A stretch of 64,000 nucleotides of DNA. Source: Solimicrobium sp040544425 (GTDB taxonomy: Bacteria > Pseudomonadota > Gammaproteobacteria > Burkholderiales > Burkholderiaceae_D). Shown piece after piece: positions 62,034-64,000 of the stretch. Below the pieces are notes generated by a model, which worked only from the letters and a program-made list of their open reading frames with translations, was not told the DNA's origin and searched no databases. Location: positions 62,001-126,000 of the forward strand of contig JBEONO010000008.1 of NCBI GenBank assembly GCA_040544425.1, read 5' to 3'. Each line of letters starts with the position of its first letter. Position 1 is the first letter of the stretch. The position numbers and the translations under genes were made by a program.

Positions 62034-62192
62034 AAGCTTACGTTTGCGATGCAGCACAGTTGAGCCTGAAAATAGGCATAGCGATTTTTCGCGCCGTTTC
62101 GTTTACACCGTTTTTACGCCAGGACCAACTAGTTATATACCAAATTTATCCGCTACTCAGTATCGTACCCATACCTAACCAATGGAGCATTT

Positions 62193-62285
62193 ATGGATAT
62201 TGTCTACCTGGCCGGCATCCTCGCATTTGCCGCCGTCACCCTGTTAATCATCAAGGGCTGCAGCCTGCTTGGAGGCGACAAATGA
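62193..62285 (+). CDS. Small membrane peptide upstream of kdpF
   Basis: 30 residues: MDIVYLAGILAFAAVTLLII, then KGCSLLGGDK. One membrane helix with a short charged tail. GGAG lies 5-8 bases before the ATG, and its TGA overlaps the kdpF ATG (ATGA at 62282-62285), so the two are coupled. Short one-helix ORFs of this general look do occur before kdpF in some bacteria, but I know no established function. It may be a regulatory or structural peptide of the Kdp complex. Confidence 0.7.
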   Translation: MDIVYLAGILAFAAVTLLIIKGCSLLGGDK

Positions 62286-62371
62286 GCGTTCTGCAAATCA
62301 TCGGTACCGTCATCGCTGCCCTGCTGTTTGTGTATCTGATTTACGCCCTGCTTAAAGCGGAGGAATTTTAA
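62282..62371 (+). CDS. kdpF: Potassium-transporting ATPase subunit KdpF
   Basis: 29 residues: MSVLQIIGTVIAALLFVYLI, then YALLKAEEF. Length, single helix and the ending YAL-KAE-F match E. coli KdpF (29 residues, YALINAEAF). It stabilises the KdpABC K+ pump in the inner membrane. Its TAA overlaps the kdpA ATG by one base (TAATG), and AGGAATTTTA serves as the kdpA ribosome-binding site. Confidence 0.92.
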   Translation: MSVLQIIGTVIAALLFVYLIYALLKAEEF

Positions 62372-64000
62372 TGAACTCGTCAATTTACTTTCAGCTCGCG
62401 CTGTTTCTGCTGGTTCTGTTTGCTCTGGCCTTTCCACTCGGCGGCTTTATCGCCCGTGTGATGTCGGATCAGGACAGCAGATTCACGCGTTTTCTCGGCC
62501 CGCTCGAGCGTTTCATTTACCGGATCTGCGGCGTGGATCATCAGGTCGAGATGGGTTGGAAAACCTATTCTTTCGCCGTCATTCTGTTCAATTTGCTGGG
62601 CGTGATAGCGGTCTATGCCCTGCAACGGTTGCAGGCCGACCTGCCCTTGAATCCGCAGGCCATGGTCGCCATCACGCCCGATTCCTCATTCAACACTGCC
62701 ATCAGTTTTGTGACCAATACAAACTGGCAAGCGTATACAGGTGAAGCGGCGATGAGCTATCTGACGCAAATGCTGGGACTGGCAGTACAAAATTTCTTTT
62801 CCGCTGCAACCGGTCTTGCCGTGGTAATCGCTATGATCCGCGGCTTCGCCCGGCACAGCGCGCAGACCATCGGCAATTTCTGGGTCGACATGACGCGCAG
62901 CGTGTTGTACATCCTGATGCCGTTGGCATTGCTCATCGCGGTGATTTTCATGGGTCAGGGCGTCATCCAGAATTTTGATTCCTACAAGACCGTTAATCTG
63001 ACTGAAGAACTGACCTATACCCAACCCAAGGTCGATGCTGCAGGTGCACCGATGCTGGATAAGGCAGGTCAGCCGCTTACCGAAACACTGAGCACCAAAA
63101 CCCAAACCTTGCCGATGGGTCCGGTTGCCTCGCAGGAAGCAATCAAAATGGTCGGCACCAATGGTGGCGGATTCTTTAATGCCAATTCAGCCCATCCCTA
63201 CGAAAACCCGACACCGCTGTCGAACTTTGTTCAGATTATTTCGATATTCCTGATCCCGGCAGCGCTGTGCATCGCGTTTGGAAAAATGGTCGGTGATCAG
63301 CGCCAAGGGTGGGCAGTCCTGGCGGCGATGACGATTATTTTTGTGGTCATGGCCTATCTCGCGAATGCCGCCGAAATGCAGGGCAATCCGGTCTTGAACG
63401 GCATGGGTATCGACCAGACCACGCAAATGAGTCTGGCCAATACCGCGCAGGCCGGTGGCAATATGGAAGGCAAGGAAACCCGCTTCGGTATCGTTGCCTC
63501 CAGTATTTTCGCCACCATCACCACCGCTGCTTCCTGTGGCGCCGTCAATGGCATGCATGATTCACTCACGGCCCTGGGCGGCATGGTACCGCTGTGGATG
63601 ATGCAGCTGGGCGAAGTGGTGTTTGGCGGCGTCGGCTCAGGTCTGTACGGCATGCTGATTTTCGCGATCCTGGCGGTATTTATTGCCGGTTTGATGATCG
63701 GTCGCACACCGGAATATCTCGGCAAGAAAATCGAAGCCTATGACATGAAAATGGTATCGATTGCGATTCTGGTTGGCCCGCTGCTGGTATTGGTGGGAAC
63801 GGCGATCGCGGTACTGGTTGCCGACGGCAAGGCAGGCATCCTGAATCCCGGCGCGCACGGGTTTTCGGAAGTGCTGTACGCCTTCACCTCGGCAGTCAAC
63901 AACAACGGCAGCGCCTTTGCCGGACTGTCGGCCAACACACCGTTTTATAACATCATGCTGGCTATTGCGATGTGGTTTGGCCGCTTCATGGTCATTGTTC
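62371..64000 (+). CDS. kdpA: Potassium-transporting ATPase subunit KdpA, C-terminally cut by the window end
   Basis: 543 codons are present with no stop before 64000; full-length relatives have about 560-600. The translation opens MNSSIYFQLALFLLVLFAL. The four selectivity-filter loops are recognisable: TNTNWQAY, GTNGGGFFNANSAHPYENPT, ASCGAVNGMHDSL and NNNGSAFAGL. KdpA is the K+-selective channel-like subunit of the KdpFABC ATPase used at very low external K+. The rest of kdp (kdpB, C, D, E) is expected beyond the window. Confidence 0.96.
   Translation, partial: MNSSIYFQLALFLLVLFALAFPLGGFIARVMSDQDSRFTRFLGPLERFIYRICGVDHQVEMGWKTYSFAVILFNLLGVIAVYALQRLQADLPLNPQAMVAITPDSSFNTAISFVTNTNWQAYTGEAAMSYLTQMLGLAVQNFFSAATGLAVVIAMIRGFARHSAQTIGNFWVDMTRSVLYILMPLALLIAVIFMGQGVIQNFDSYKTVNLTEELTYTQPKVDAAGAPMLDKAGQPLTETLSTKTQTLPMGPVASQEAIKMVGTNGGGFFNANSAHPYENPTPLSNFVQIISIFLIPAALCIAFGKMVGDQRQGWAVLAAMTIIFVVMAYLANAAEMQGNPVLNGMGIDQTTQMSLANTAQAGGNMEGKETRFGIVASSIFATITTAASCGAVNGMHDSLTALGGMVPLWMMQLGEVVFGGVGSGLYGMLIFAILAVFIAGLMIGRTPEYLGKKIEAYDMKMVSIAILVGPLLVLVGTAIAVLVADGKAGILNPGAHGFSEVLYAFTSAVNNNGSAFAGLSANTPFYNIMLAIAMWFGRFMVIV

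Larger units (their letters stand above)
61870..62192. other. Divergent intergenic region between ccoN and kdp
   Basis: About 320 bases. It holds the FNR box for ccoN (61927-61940), a 14-bp inverted repeat (61991-62058) and an FNR-like site in its centre (62020-62033). The kdp-side leader from about 62063 to 62192 shows no other structure to me. Confidence 0.7.

Noticed and set aside
62063..62192. c-di-AMP (ydaO-type) riboswitch in the kdp leader
   Set aside because: The leader is short and lacks the multi-helix pattern and conserved motifs of that class.

Overview
The window looks like a chromosomal segment of a Gram-negative betaproteobacterium, probably Burkholderiales and perhaps Oxalobacteraceae. 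This is inferred from protein style and gene content (cbb3 oxidase cluster, NodT-type efflux, separate argA/argF/argG, DUF2846-type lipoprotein, ~50% GC by eye), not from a search. Most of it is ordinary housekeeping sequence: no integrase, transposase, prophage, CRISPR array or rRNA was seen. The tRNA-Pro at 1144-1220 has no integrase next to it.

Layout. 1-2.4 kb: start of a GFA-family enzyme, a lipoprotein, tRNA-Pro(TGG) with its promoter and terminator, and an AT-rich gene of unknown function. 2.4-15.2 kb: hrpA divergent from argA; yggX, rpiA, a YecA/SEC-C protein, orn, an M48 protease-phhB-rsgA operon, then argF-argG. 15.3-20.9 kb: a Spy/CpxP-like protein, murB, yajQ, an orphan FixJ-type regulator and a translationally coupled hutG-hutF pair of the histidine utilisation pathway. 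20.9-25.2 kb: an EgtB homologue that has lost two expected iron-binding histidines, a PhyH dioxygenase, and lysA divergent from an Lrp/AsnC regulator. 25.1-28.5 kb: a diheme cytochrome lipoprotein abutting a predicted outer-membrane barrel with one N-terminal c-type haem motif, divergent from a TlpA-like lipoprotein, then a haemolysin III protein. 28.5-38.3 kb: a Tat-exported BBE-type flavoenzyme divergent from a LytTR regulator, a YeeZ-like protein, an iron-sulfur flavoreductase plus YraQ permease, and a CocE-type hydrolase with a solute-binding protein. 38.3-43.8 kb: aroC-lipA-CDF transporter operon and a REC-GGDEF-EAL protein. 43.9-55.5 kb: a tripartite RND efflux operon, an MFS-acyltransferase fusion, VOC and FKBP proteins, cheV and ppnN. 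55.5-61.9 kb: ccoNOQP-ccoG-ccoH, a small membrane protein and a SafE-type protein, with a perfect FNR/Anr box upstream. 62.2-64 kb: start of a kdp operon (a small ORF, kdpF, and kdpA running off the end).

The observations I rate highest are: the EgtB homologue with a degenerate HX3HXE motif beside hutGF; the haem-barrel/cytochrome pair; a ~190-bp near-perfect palindrome that supplies the stop codon of cheV; a 14-bp inverted repeat centred on an FNR-like site upstream of kdp; and an extra 30-codon membrane peptide gene coupled to kdpF.
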